Shown: positions 41,112 through 49,760 of the stretch, one piece after another
How the letters are laid out: each line of letters starts with the position of its first letter
Numbering within the stretch: position 1 is the first letter of the stretch
Assembly (NCBI GenBank): GCA_910587165.1
Contig: CAJUKP010000008.1
Coordinates: 1-64,000 of the forward strand
Reading direction: 5' to 3'
DNA length: 64,000 nt
Source: an uncultured Duncaniella sp.
GTDB taxonomy: Bacteria; Bacteroidota; Bacteroidia; Bacteroidales; Muribaculaceae
The notes under the pieces: generated by a model
The model's database searches: none
What the model saw: only the letters and a program-made list of their open reading frames with translations
What the model was told of the DNA's origin: nothing
Translations under genes and position numbers: made by a program

Positions 41112-42776
41112 ATGAGACGCAAATATCTCTCATTGCTGCTCGGACTTGTGGCCATGCTGCTGCCGACAATCGCCGGAGCCTACGATTTTGAGGCCGGCGG
41201 ACTCTACTACGATGTAGTGTCATTCACCGAATTAACCTGTAAAGTTGCACCATCGCCCAACGACAATCCCTATTCAGGAGATATTGTCGTGCCGGATGTC
41301 GTGACCTACAACAACCGCGAGCTTAAGGTTGTAGAGATTGCAAACAGCGCTTTCAGTTATAAAAAAATAGACAGCGTGGTCATTGGCGACAATGTTGAAA
41401 GAATTGGAGATTCAGCATTCTCAAGCTCAACCGTAAAAAATATCATCTTTGGCAAGAATGTGGTTGAATTGGGTCGCTCTGCTTTCTTATCCTGCCAAAA
41501 CATCGTATCGGTGAAACTTCCGGAAAAGTTGACAACTGTTTCAAGTCATCTCTTTTACGGTTGTAAAAACCTGAAGGAAGTGATTTTCCCCGAAGGGACC
41601 GAGACAATCGGACAGTCCGCGTTCCATGGTTCAGGCATTGAGGAGATCACACTTCCGGCTACTGTCAAGAATATAGACATTTATGCGTTCAATGAATGTT
41701 CCGAGCTGAGAAGCCTGACCTTGCCTACATATATAGAGACTATCCCTCTCTATATGTGCAGATCCTGCAAGAACCTCACCTCCATAACTATCCCGCCGTC
41801 TGTAAAGCTGATCAGGAGCGAGGCTTTCTATTATTGCAGTTCCTTGCAGACCGTGGATCTGGGCATGAACCTCAAGACAATAGAAAGAAATGCTTTTACC
41901 GGCTGCGACAAAATCAACATCATCAATTCATACGCCCCAATCGCACCGGAGACCGCATCGGCTTTTGAATCAAAAGTTTACATCAACTCCACCCTGTATG
42001 TACCCGACGGAGCCAAGGCTTCGTATGCCGCCTCCACCAACTGGAAAGAATTCTGGAATATCGAGGACAAGCTCCCCAACGACCTGTCGGTGTTCAGTTT
42101 CCAGATCAATGTCAATGTGCCCGACGGCCACGCATCCGTGAACATCAACGGAGTGGACAGCGACAAATATTATGCAGTGGGAGGCACAACCACCAAGATT
42201 ATCTTCACACCCGACTACGGCTACAAGCTCAGTAAAGTGCTTGTCAACGACAATGATGTGACCTCCGAAATCACAAACAACATACTCAATATCGAGAATG
42301 TGAGCGACGCAATCCTCGTCACCGCCATGCTCGAACAGATCCAGGTGTCCGTGACTGTCAGCACCTCCGAAGGTGGCACGGTGACATCAAATGTCGGCTA
42401 CGGCAGCATCGTGAAATATGACATCGCCCCGGCCGAGGGATGGGAGCTGCATTCCGTTTCCTTCAATGGCTATGAAGTGACTTCGCAACTTGAAGACAAC
42501 ACATACACCACTCCTGCCATCACCACTCCCTCCTCCATTCAGGTCGTGTTCGAGAGTATCTCCGGTGCGGTTCCGACTGTACTCGCTCCGACCCTGAAAG
42601 TCGTGGCTGACGGCGATGTGGTCACCATCAACGGTGCGTCTGACAACGCGACTGTTAGAGTCTACACCATCGACGGCAGAAACATCGTCAATACCACAGA
42701 CAAGAGCCTGCAGCTTCGCAAAGGCAATGTATATGTAATCTGTGTGGAGGGACAGACCTACAAGATCGCCCTCTAA
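41112..42776 (+). CDS. BspA-like leucine-rich-repeat surface protein
   Basis: 554 residues. Signal peptide (cleavage after GA in TIAGAYDF), then LRR_5-type repeats from about 60 to 290 (units such as IGDSAFSSSTVKNIIF, IERNAFTGCDKINII), then two beta-repeat modules (about 320-490, with VTVSTSEGGTVTSNVGYGS), and a C-terminal tail (VRVYTIDGRNIVNTTDKS, then LRKGNVYVICVEGQTYKI) resembling a type A type IX sorting domain. BspA proteins bind host matrix proteins or epithelial cells. It has no promoter of its own after the leader's terminator-like hairpin, so its expression should depend on read-through. Confidence 0.85.
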   Translation: MRRKYLSLLLGLVAMLLPTIAGAYDFEAGGLYYDVVSFTELTCKVAPSPNDNPYSGDIVVPDVVTYNNRELKVVEIANSAFSYKKIDSVVIGDNVERIGDSAFSSSTVKNIIFGKNVVELGRSAFLSCQNIVSVKLPEKLTTVSSHLFYGCKNLKEVIFPEGTETIGQSAFHGSGIEEITLPATVKNIDIYAFNECSELRSLTLPTYIETIPLYMCRSCKNLTSITIPPSVKLIRSEAFYYCSSLQTVDLGMNLKTIERNAFTGCDKINIINSYAPIAPETASAFESKVYINSTLYVPDGAKASYAASTNWKEFWNIEDKLPNDLSVFSFQINVNVPDGHASVNINGVDSDKYYAVGGTTTKIIFTPDYGYKLSKVLVNDNDVTSEITNNILNIENVSDAILVTAMLEQIQVSVTVSTSEGGTVTSNVGYGSIVKYDIAPAEGWELHSVSFNGYEVTSQLEDNTYTTPAITTPSSIQVVFESISGAVPTVLAPTLKVVADGDVVTINGASDNATVRVYTIDGRNIVNTTDKSLQLRKGNVYVICVEGQTYKIAL

Positions 42777-42818
42777 GACCCAATATCCGTAAAACCCTAA
42801 CTAATAATATAAATAGAA

Positions 42819-43262
42819 ATGAAAAAGTTTTTAACCTTCTGGTTTATGGCCATCCTGATGGTCATTCCCATGTCATTGACCTCATGTGGCGATGATGATG
42901 ACAAAGATGAACCCGGCACAGAAACCCCTGTCACCGATGTCACTGCCGAGAACCTCACAGGTACATGGCGTTGCACAAGTTCCTACTATGAGGATCCCGA
43001 TGGCAAAGAGGTCAATGAGGATGTAGGCACCCTCATCTATCTGAATGCCGACGGCAGCATGAAATCCACTGATGCCGAGGGCTACTCCGAAACCGGCACA
43101 TGGTCAGTCAAAAAAGGAATCCTCACAATAATCTACAATGACGAGGGTGAGGCGTCATATCCTGTAAATTACACAATCACAGAGTGTTCAGCCAATAAGC
43201 TGACTTTTACGGCAAAGGACAAGTATTCGTATATCAAAGTATCTTTTGTACGCGTTAAATAA
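42819..43262 (+). CDS. Small lipoprotein with lipocalin-like domain
   Basis: 147 residues. Lipoprotein signal ending in LTSC, followed by GDDDDKDE, an acidic stretch of the kind that serves as surface export signal for Bacteroidetes lipoproteins. The rest reads as a small lipocalin-like barrel (LTGTWRCTSSYYEDPDG, GTWSVKKGILTIIYNDEG, KLTFTAKDKYSY), a common lipoprotein type in this phylum. Starts 42 bases after the BspA-like gene, so probably the same transcript. Ligand unknown. Confidence 0.78.
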   Translation: MKKFLTFWFMAILMVIPMSLTSCGDDDDKDEPGTETPVTDVTAENLTGTWRCTSSYYEDPDGKEVNEDVGTLIYLNADGSMKSTDAEGYSETGTWSVKKGILTIIYNDEGEASYPVNYTITECSANKLTFTAKDKYSYIKVSFVRVK

Positions 43263-43330
43263 TCTGGCGCGGCCAATCATACGGAAAAACCAGCCTGTTT
43301 CTCTGACACAGGCACTGAGTCACCACTAAC

Positions 43331-43370
43331 AACAACGCATCGGCAGCACTGCCGATGCGTTGTTATTGTT
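43331..43370 (+). terminator. Hairpin terminator after the lipocalin-like gene
   Basis: 15-bp perfect stem aacaacgcatcggca / tgccgatgcgttgtt with a four-base loop; the tail (attgttg) is only moderately T-rich. Confidence 0.7.
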
Positions 43371-43415
43371 GACTTAAAAAATTTATTACCGGGGCTGTCA
43401 CAAATCGGGAGTCTC

Positions 43416-43919
43416 ATGCGTCCTATAGATGTGAGACAGACAGAGATCATATTCCGCGAGCGCTTTCTTCCGCTCTATCCCCGGCTCTTCACGCTGGCAC
43501 AGGCCATTCTCGGCACAGAGAACGGCGAAGCTGCCGATGTGGTGCAGGAGGTAATGGTGAAGATCTGGAAGTCAGGTGAAAAAATGTCGGAGGTAGACTC
43601 TCCCGCACGCTATGCAGCCTCGCTGACACGCACCACCGCAATAGACATGATGCGCCGCCATCACGGAGAAGAGATGGACGTGCTCCCCGACAAGCCCGCA
43701 TCACCGATGCCCGAACCGGATACGGCGGAATTTCTTGAAAGAATGATCGACACACTCCCGCCGGGACAACAGATGGTGATCAGGCTGAGTGCATTCGATG
43801 ACCTCCCGCCCGACAGGATAGCCGAGATCACAGGACTCACTCCGGCAAATGTCCGCCAGCTCCTCAGCCGCGGACGCAAGAAACTACGTATTCTCTACTC
43901 CAAATATATGCAGCAATGA
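43416..43919 (+). CDS. ECF-type RNA polymerase sigma factor
   Basis: 167 residues with sigma region 2 (ADVVQEVMVKIWKSG, then AARYAASLTRTTAIDMMRRHH) and region 4 (DRIAEITGLTPANVRQLLSRG). No extra domain. It overlaps the following membrane protein gene by ATGA, a layout typical for a sigma factor and its controlling partner. Target promoters are unknown; autoregulation of the operon is likely but no matching promoter copy is visible. Confidence 0.92.
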   Translation: MRPIDVRQTEIIFRERFLPLYPRLFTLAQAILGTENGEAADVVQEVMVKIWKSGEKMSEVDSPARYAASLTRTTAIDMMRRHHGEEMDVLPDKPASPMPEPDTAEFLERMIDTLPPGQQMVIRLSAFDDLPPDRIAEITGLTPANVRQLLSRGRKKLRILYSKYMQQ

Positions 43920-44566
43920 CAAAAGAACGCCTACAATCACTTCTCGATGCCTGGTATGAAGGCACAGTATCTCCCGCTGAGGAGGCGGAGATAAAGCTCT
44001 ATTTCTCGCAGACCGACGAGGTGGATAAGGAGTTCAAGGTTGACGCGGCCATGTTCAGAGCCATGTCCCGCAAGGCTCCTGCATCCCCTCCCGCCGACCT
44101 CGGGCCACGTATTGTCCGGGCAACCGTGGGACGGAGGCCGAGGATAATGAGGATATTACTGTCAGCTGCAGGAGCTGCCGCCGCGATCGCGTTGGTTGTC
44201 ACACTGATGGTAGGTATCCCGCAGCCTCAGGAGACCGGTTACCCCGTCATCGCCAGGGTATCGCCGGCCGAGGACAACAGCGACGCTACCGATCCCGCCC
44301 GTCAAATAAATACACAGGTACCCGGGCCTGTCAAGGTGGTGGAGATCTCCGCAGATGACAACCGCACGGAACATTCCGGAGAAGAGTCACCGGCCACACG
44401 TGAAGTGACAGACCCTGACGAAGCCGCCGAAATAGCGGCACAGGTATTACACGGACTGGCCAAAGCATTCAGCAAAAGCGACAAAGGGCTGAAGACCACC
44501 GGAATCGCCATGTCGATGGTGGCCGATCCTGTCAACTCTGCTGAAATCATGAAGAATTCCTTTTGA
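43916..44566 (+). CDS. Single-span membrane protein, probable anti-sigma factor
   Basis: 216 residues: a cytoplasmic N-terminal part of about 75 residues that begins like zinc-free anti-sigma domains (LLDAWYEGTVSPAEEAEIKL), one helix (about 80-100, LLSAAGAAAAIALVVTLMVG), then a Ser/Thr/Pro-rich periplasmic tail. Its position right behind the sigma factor with a four-base overlap is the main reason for the call. There are no HxxxCxxC zinc-binding residues. Confidence 0.75.
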   Translation: MTKERLQSLLDAWYEGTVSPAEEAEIKLYFSQTDEVDKEFKVDAAMFRAMSRKAPASPPADLGPRIVRATVGRRPRIMRILLSAAGAAAAIALVVTLMVGIPQPQETGYPVIARVSPAEDNSDATDPARQINTQVPGPVKVVEISADDNRTEHSGEESPATREVTDPDEAAEIAAQVLHGLAKAFSKSDKGLKTTGIAMSMVADPVNSAEIMKNSF

Positions 44567-44611
44567 GCTCAACTTGAATATTTTTCCAAAACGAAATCAA
44601 TCCCTGAAACA

Positions 44612-45100
44612 ATGAAACGAATCATCCGGACCGCAACCATCGCGGTCATCCTGCTCCTTCTTCCCTTCATGGCCAACGCCAAAGGTACACGTATGCTCTC
44701 CGATCTTTCCAAATTGCCTGATGTGGAATCGGTCTACATCTCGCAGGCCGCCTTCCGGCTCACCGGAAACGCCGACATTATGGGCATGGACCCCTCGGTG
44801 CTCAAAAACATAAGGTCTATGGAGATTCTCGAGACCTCCAATGCCACAAGCCGGCAGGCCATGGAGAAAAAAGCCGGAGAACTCATGGAACGACTCGGTC
44901 TCGAGGTGCTTGTCGAGGCCAAGGACAAGGAGGACATAACCGTGGTTTACGGTAAAGTTCCCGAAACTGATTCCGGCAGCGGACTTGTGGAATCAGTGCT
45001 CATCCTGACCGGAGACAGCAAAGAGTCGACACTCATATTCATCGACGGGAAGATAAACATCAACGATATCACAAACGCAGTCAACAAGAAAGAAAAATGA
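44612..45100 (+). CDS. DUF4252 secreted protein
   Basis: 162 residues, signal peptide ending in ANA. The mature part has the DUF4252 layout: VESVYISQAAFRL, an ME-I-L-E-T-S segment, LEVLVEAKDKEDITVVYGK and a closing ESTLIFIDGKININDI. DUF4252 proteins often come in pairs behind an ECF sigma factor in Bacteroidetes; their role is unknown. Overlaps its paralogue by ATGA. Confidence 0.85.
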   Translation: MKRIIRTATIAVILLLLPFMANAKGTRMLSDLSKLPDVESVYISQAAFRLTGNADIMGMDPSVLKNIRSMEILETSNATSRQAMEKKAGELMERLGLEVLVEAKDKEDITVVYGKVPETDSGSGLVESVLILTGDSKESTLIFIDGKININDITNAVNKKEK

Positions 45101-45558
45101 ACAGATTCTTATTCGCGGCCTTGATTCTCTGTCTTGTCAGTCTGACGGGGTGCAGTTTCACCGGCGCAAAAACTTTCAAGACATTCGCCGGCAGGCCCGG
45201 AACTGAGATAATCCATCTGCCCAAGGCAATGGTCAAGGCAGCTGCGGCAGGCACCGGCGCCCACTCCCTCGAAGTGGCGACAATCAAGGGTCCGCTCACC
45301 GGCGACATCATGGAGGAGACGGAGAGAATCGCCGCTGAAAAGAATCTCGAACTGCTGATCGAAGTGACCGAACCCGGCGAACACGTCTCCCTCTACGGCC
45401 GTGCGACCGAAGGAAAGAATCCACGGTTGAAAGAGCTCCTCATCCTCACCTCCGAGGGCTCCGAGACGGATCTCGTGTTCATCGAAGGCAACTTCGACCT
45501 CCGGGATCTCAACAATATGAACATTTCCGGTCTTGACAAAGTGAAAAAGATGAAATGA
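45097..45558 (+). CDS. DUF4252 lipoprotein
   Basis: 153 residues, lipobox LTGC. Same fold as the preceding gene (LELLIEVTEPGEHVSLYGRA, then ETDLVFIEGNFDLRDL), but anchored by lipid rather than soluble. The region before the shared core is shorter and lacks the VYISQ block. The pair may form a soluble/anchored complex; this is inference. Last gene of the sigma operon. Confidence 0.83.
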   Translation: MNRFLFAALILCLVSLTGCSFTGAKTFKTFAGRPGTEIIHLPKAMVKAAAAGTGAHSLEVATIKGPLTGDIMEETERIAAEKNLELLIEVTEPGEHVSLYGRATEGKNPRLKELLILTSEGSETDLVFIEGNFDLRDLNNMNISGLDKVKKMK

Positions 45559-45592
45559 TTAATGATTTAAGGTAAATAGAGTCAGGACCATT

Positions 45593-45627
45593 GTGCCGTA
45601 GTTATCGTGATTTGATAATTACGGCAC
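45593..45627. other. 14-bp near-perfect palindrome between the sigma operon and parE
   Basis: gtgccgtagttatc and gataattacggcac form a 14-bp stem with one GU pair and a seven-base loop. No T-run follows on either strand. It may be a factor-assisted terminator of the sigma operon or an operator upstream of the parE promoter. Confidence 0.45.
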
Positions 45628-45645
45628 CGCCGCGCTGCTACCGGG

Positions 45646-45676
45646 TTGGGTGATTGCAATTTTTTTTGTAATTTTG
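45646..45676 (+). promoter_or_regulatory. Promoter of parE, nearly leaderless
   Basis: -33 TTG (45646-45648), 20-base spacer, -7 TAATTTTG (45669-45676). The parE ATG lies six bases after the box. Confidence 0.75.
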
Positions 45677-45682
45677 TGCATT

Positions 45683-47662
45683 ATGACAGAATCCACCCAG
45701 ACAGACAATATATTTGACAGCGAGGAGCTTCAGGACATCAGGACGGAAAGCGCCGAGGTCAACTACAGCGAGGACGACATCCGCACCCTCGACTGGAAGG
45801 AGCATATACGCCGGCGCCCCGGTATGTACATAGGCAAGCTTGGCGACGGATCAAACTTCGACGACGGTATCTATGTGCTGATCAAGGAGGTGCTCGACAA
45901 TGCCATCGACGAGTTCATGATGGGCTTCGGACGCCAGATAGTACTCGATGTGGCCGACGGAGCTGTGCAGGTGCGCGACTATGGCCGCGGAATCCCCCTC
46001 GGGAAGCTTGTCGACGCCTCTTCCAAGATGAACACCGGCGGCAAATATGATTCGAAAGCATTCAAGAAATCCGTTGGCCTCAACGGCGTGGGCATCAAGG
46101 CTGTGAATGCCTTGTCGACCAGTTTCTACATACGCTCCGTGCGCGACGGACAGGCCAAGAGCGTCACCTACAGCTGTGGTGAGATCGTGACCGAGAGCGA
46201 CACCGAACCCACCGACGAACCCAACGGCACACTGGTGCGCTTCACCCCCGACGCATCCATTTTCCGCGACTATCAGTTTGAGGACAAGCACATTGTGCCT
46301 CTTGTCAAGAACTACACGTATCTCAACACCGGGCTCTCGCTGCTCTATAATGGCAAGCGCTACTTCTCGCGCGGCGGCCTTCTCGACCTGCTCCGCGACA
46401 ACATGAGCACCGAGCCACTCTATCCCCCCATCCATCTCAAGGGTGAGGACATCGAGGTGACCATAACCCATGCCAACCAGCGCGGCGAGGAATACTACTC
46501 GTTCGTCAACGGCCAGCATACCACCCAGGGAGGCACACACCTCGCCGCATTCAAGGAGGCTGTGTCACGCACCATCAAGGAATATTTCAAAAAGGATTTC
46601 CAATATGAGGATATCCGCAACGGAATGGTGGGTGCGGTCTCCATCAAAGTGGAGGAACCGGTGTTTGAGTCGCAGACAAAGACCAAGCTCGGAAGCCGCG
46701 AAGTGGGGCCCGACGGACCTACAGTGGCAAAATTCGTGGGCGATTTCATCAAGACCGAGCTCGACAACTACCTGCACCGCAACACCGATGTGGCTGAAGT
46801 GATACTCAAGAAAGTGCAGGAGTCCGAGCGCGAGCGCAAAGCTATGGCCGGAGTGACCAAGCTGGCCCGCGAGAAAGCCAAGAAGGTCAACCTGCACAAT
46901 AAGAAACTGCTCGACTGCCGTGTGCACTTCAATGATGCGAAGGGCGACGAGGAGAAGAAACTCGCCTCGTCCATATTCATCACCGAGGGCGACTCGGCCG
47001 CCGGCTCTATCACCAAGATACGCAATGTCGAGACTCAGGCCGTGTTCTCGCTCAGGGGAAAACCCAAGAACTCCTACGGTGTTCCGGCCAAGATACTCTA
47101 CGAGAACGACGAGTTCAACCTGCTCCAGGCCGCGCTCAACATCGAGGAAGGTATCGACGGACTGCGTTACAACAATGTGATCATCGCCACCGATGCCGAT
47201 GTGGACGGTATGCACATACGCCTGCTCCTGCTCACATTCTTCCTGCAGTTCTTCCCCGACATGATCAAGAAAGGCCATCTCTATGTGCTTCAGACCCCGC
47301 TTTTCCGTGTGCGCAACCGCAAGACGGCCAAACGAGGAGCACGATCGAAGGCATCGGCCAACGAGGAAACATATTACTGCTATTCCGACGAGGAGCGCAT
47401 AGCGGCAATCGAGAAACTCGGAGACAACGCGGAGATAACCCGGTTCAAGGGACTCGGAGAGATCTCGCCTGACGAATTCCGCGGATTCATCGGCCCGGAA
47501 ATGAGAGTGGACCGCGTGGCCCTGCGCAAGGAAGATGCCGTGGCCGAACTGCTCGAATTCTATATGGGCAAGAACACCATGGAACGCCAGAATTTCATTA
47601 TCGACAATCTTGTGGTGGAGGATGATTCGCATCTTGACACCGAAATACCCATTGAGGAATGA
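45683..47662 (+). CDS. parE: DNA topoisomerase IV subunit B
   Basis: ATPase subunit of the type IIA topoisomerase that unlinks replicated chromosomes. 659 residues from ATG 45683; an in-frame ATG at 45650 precedes the promoter. GHKL ATPase with VLDNAIDEFMMG and NGVGIKAVNALS, transducer domain, TOPRIM with ITEGDSAAGS and DADVDGMHIRLL, and a short C-terminus ending in a NTMERQNFI block. Length and the absence of an inserted domain favour ParE over GyrB. parC is not adjacent. Overlaps coaD by ATGA. Confidence 0.9.
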   Translation: MTESTQTDNIFDSEELQDIRTESAEVNYSEDDIRTLDWKEHIRRRPGMYIGKLGDGSNFDDGIYVLIKEVLDNAIDEFMMGFGRQIVLDVADGAVQVRDYGRGIPLGKLVDASSKMNTGGKYDSKAFKKSVGLNGVGIKAVNALSTSFYIRSVRDGQAKSVTYSCGEIVTESDTEPTDEPNGTLVRFTPDASIFRDYQFEDKHIVPLVKNYTYLNTGLSLLYNGKRYFSRGGLLDLLRDNMSTEPLYPPIHLKGEDIEVTITHANQRGEEYYSFVNGQHTTQGGTHLAAFKEAVSRTIKEYFKKDFQYEDIRNGMVGAVSIKVEEPVFESQTKTKLGSREVGPDGPTVAKFVGDFIKTELDNYLHRNTDVAEVILKKVQESERERKAMAGVTKLAREKAKKVNLHNKKLLDCRVHFNDAKGDEEKKLASSIFITEGDSAAGSITKIRNVETQAVFSLRGKPKNSYGVPAKILYENDEFNLLQAALNIEEGIDGLRYNNVIIATDADVDGMHIRLLLLTFFLQFFPDMIKKGHLYVLQTPLFRVRNRKTAKRGARSKASANEETYYCYSDEERIAAIEKLGDNAEITRFKGLGEISPDEFRGFIGPEMRVDRVALRKEDAVAELLEFYMGKNTMERQNFIIDNLVVEDDSHLDTEIPIEE

Positions 47663-48114
47663 CACAGACACCGGCACCCCGCACGGTGCTTTTCCCGGGC
47701 TCATTCGCCCCGTTCACCAAAGGCCACGCCTCTCTCGTAGGACGCGCGCTCGGGCTTTTCGACAAAGTGGTGATAGCGATCGGCTTCAACGCGGCCAAAC
47801 AATCGGCCGCGAATGTGGAGGAGCGCATTGCCGAAATCTCGGCCATCTACGCTTCCGAACCGCGCGTATCGGTGATGGCATATTCCGGACTGACGGTCGA
47901 CGCCTGCAAGGCCGAGGGCGCCGGATGGATGCTGAGAGGTGTGCGCACGGTGGCCGACTTCGAATATGAGCGTAATCTCGCCGATCTCAACCGCATGATC
48001 TCAGGCATCGAGACCGTGATACTCTTCACACTTCCCGAACTTGCCGCCGTGTCATCTTCCGCCGTGCGCGAACTCAAGTCGCATGGTTATGACGTGAGCT
48101 CTATGCTACCCTGA
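47659..48114 (+). CDS. coaD: Pantetheine-phosphate adenylyltransferase
   Basis: Fourth step of coenzyme A synthesis: adenylates 4'-phosphopantetheine. 151 residues with the nucleotidyl-transferase motif GSFAPFTKGH (14-23; the usual Asp of GSFDP is Ala here) and the C-terminal AAVSSSAVRELKSHG. The core is complete. Start coupled to parE by ATGA. Confidence 0.92.
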   Translation: MTQTPAPRTVLFPGSFAPFTKGHASLVGRALGLFDKVVIAIGFNAAKQSAANVEERIAEISAIYASEPRVSVMAYSGLTVDACKAEGAGWMLRGVRTVADFEYERNLADLNRMISGIETVILFTLPELAAVSSSAVRELKSHGYDVSSMLP

Positions 48115-48146
48115 TACATATACAACACAATCCAACCTACCGAAAA

Positions 48147-49760
48147 ATGAAAAAAATCATGTTCCTGCTCATCCCGGCCCTGCTGCTGGCATCTGCCCTG
48201 ACACTGGCCGTGGAAACGAGAGCGGACAATAAATTCCCCCCCGAGCGGAAGCTCGTATATGCCGAACAGATAATAGCCAACTACTATGTGGACGCCATAG
48301 ACACCTCGGCTGTGGTGCGCGACGCCATTGTGGCCATGCTAAAGACCCTCGATCCCCACTCCACCTACACCGAGCCCGAGGAAACCAAGGAACTCACCGA
48401 ACCCCTCGAAGGCAATTTCTCCGGCATCGGCATACGTTTCCAGATGGTGAAAGACACACTTTATGTCATCGAGGCAGTATCCGGTGGCCCGTCGGAACGT
48501 ATGGGCATAATTCCCGGCGACCGTATCATATCATGCAACGATACACTCATCTCGGGTGTGAAAATGAAAAATTCAGCCATCATGAAAGTGCTCCGCGGTC
48601 CGCGCGGCACTGTGGCCAATCTCAAGGCTGTCCGCAAGAACGTGGCCGACACGCTCGAATTCAGGGTGGTACGCGAGGAGATACCCATATTCAGCGTCGA
48701 TGCCTCATATATGGTCAATGACTCCGTGGGCTATGTGGCCGTGTCGCGTTTCGCCGCCTCGACAGCCGACGAAGTGGCCGACGCAATGAAAGAACTGAAG
48801 AAGAAGGGTATGCGCCACATCATCATCGACCTCATGGACAACGGCGGTGGCTATCTCCGTCCCTCCACCGACATAGCCGACCGCTTCCTGCGGCGCGGCG
48901 ATATGGTGGTCTATACCGAGTCGCCCCAGAACGGCTCGACAAGCTACATAAACCAGAAGGACGGCGATTTTCTTGACGGACGTGTGGTGGTGCTCGTAAA
49001 CCAGTACTCAGCCTCGGCCAGCGAGATTCTCAGCGGTGCCCTCCAGGACAACGACCGCGCCGTGGTGGTAGGTCGCCGGACATTTGGCAAAGGCCTGGTT
49101 CAAAGGCCGTTTCCCTTCCCCGACGGCTCAATGATACGTCTCACCGTATCACGCTATCACACCCCGTCAGGACGATGCATCCAGAAACCATATACCGCCG
49201 GAGACGAGGATGGCTACAACCACGATCTGCTCAACCGTTACAAGGCGGGGGAGTTCACCAGTCAGGACAGCATCCATTTCGCCGACTCACTTCTGTTCCA
49301 CACCGTCAGACTGGGCCGTCCCGTCTACGGAGGCGGAGGCATCATGCCTGACAAGTTCGTGCCCATCGACACGACATTCTACTCAGACTACTACCGCGAC
49401 CTCCTGGCCAAAGGTGCCATCAACAGTTTCGTGATAGGCTACGTAGATGCCAACCGCAAAGCCATCACAAAAAAATACCGCCGGATAGAGGATTTCGACC
49501 GTTCCTTCACCGTAACCCCTGCCATGATGCAGGAGCTCATCGCCACCGGCACTCGCGAAGGTGTGGAATATAACGAGGAACAGTTCAACACCTCCAAGGC
49601 ATTTCTTGCATCGGTGATAAAAGGACTCATCGGCCGCGACCTCTACGACCAGTCGGCCTACCGGCGTATTGTCAACCCGATGAATCCGGTGTTTGCCGAA
49701 GGTCTCGAAATCATCAACGACCCGAAATTGTATAAATCATATCTCTCAGCTCCGAAATGA
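48147..49760 (+). CDS. S41 C-terminal processing protease with PDZ domain
   Basis: 537 residues, periplasmic, N-terminal signal peptide or anchor (MKKIMFLLIPALLLASALTL). PDZ domain around 90-170 (GNFSGIGIRFQMVKDTLYVI), peptidase core with NQYSASASE and GRRTFGKGL; alignment by spacing to the plant D1 protease makes S290 and K315 the dyad. Carries about 190 residues after the core. Such proteases trim or degrade periplasmic proteins from their C-terminus. Coupled to the S9 peptidase gene by ATGA. Confidence 0.92.
   Translation: MKKIMFLLIPALLLASALTLAVETRADNKFPPERKLVYAEQIIANYYVDAIDTSAVVRDAIVAMLKTLDPHSTYTEPEETKELTEPLEGNFSGIGIRFQMVKDTLYVIEAVSGGPSERMGIIPGDRIISCNDTLISGVKMKNSAIMKVLRGPRGTVANLKAVRKNVADTLEFRVVREEIPIFSVDASYMVNDSVGYVAVSRFAASTADEVADAMKELKKKGMRHIIIDLMDNGGGYLRPSTDIADRFLRRGDMVVYTESPQNGSTSYINQKDGDFLDGRVVVLVNQYSASASEILSGALQDNDRAVVVGRRTFGKGLVQRPFPFPDGSMIRLTVSRYHTPSGRCIQKPYTAGDEDGYNHDLLNRYKAGEFTSQDSIHFADSLLFHTVRLGRPVYGGGGIMPDKFVPIDTTFYSDYYRDLLAKGAINSFVIGYVDANRKAITKKYRRIEDFDRSFTVTPAMMQELIATGTREGVEYNEEQFNTSKAFLASVIKGLIGRDLYDQSAYRRIVNPMNPVFAEGLEIINDPKLYKSYLSAPK

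Noticed and set aside
45683..47662. Calling this gene gyrB
   Set aside because: Length, N-terminal sequence and the parE-coaD context fit topoisomerase IV subunit B better; a search of both families would settle it.
46565..47704. 379-codon open frame antisense to parE
   Set aside because: No family features and a composition typical of a complement frame of a GC-rich gene; the parE frame is unambiguous.
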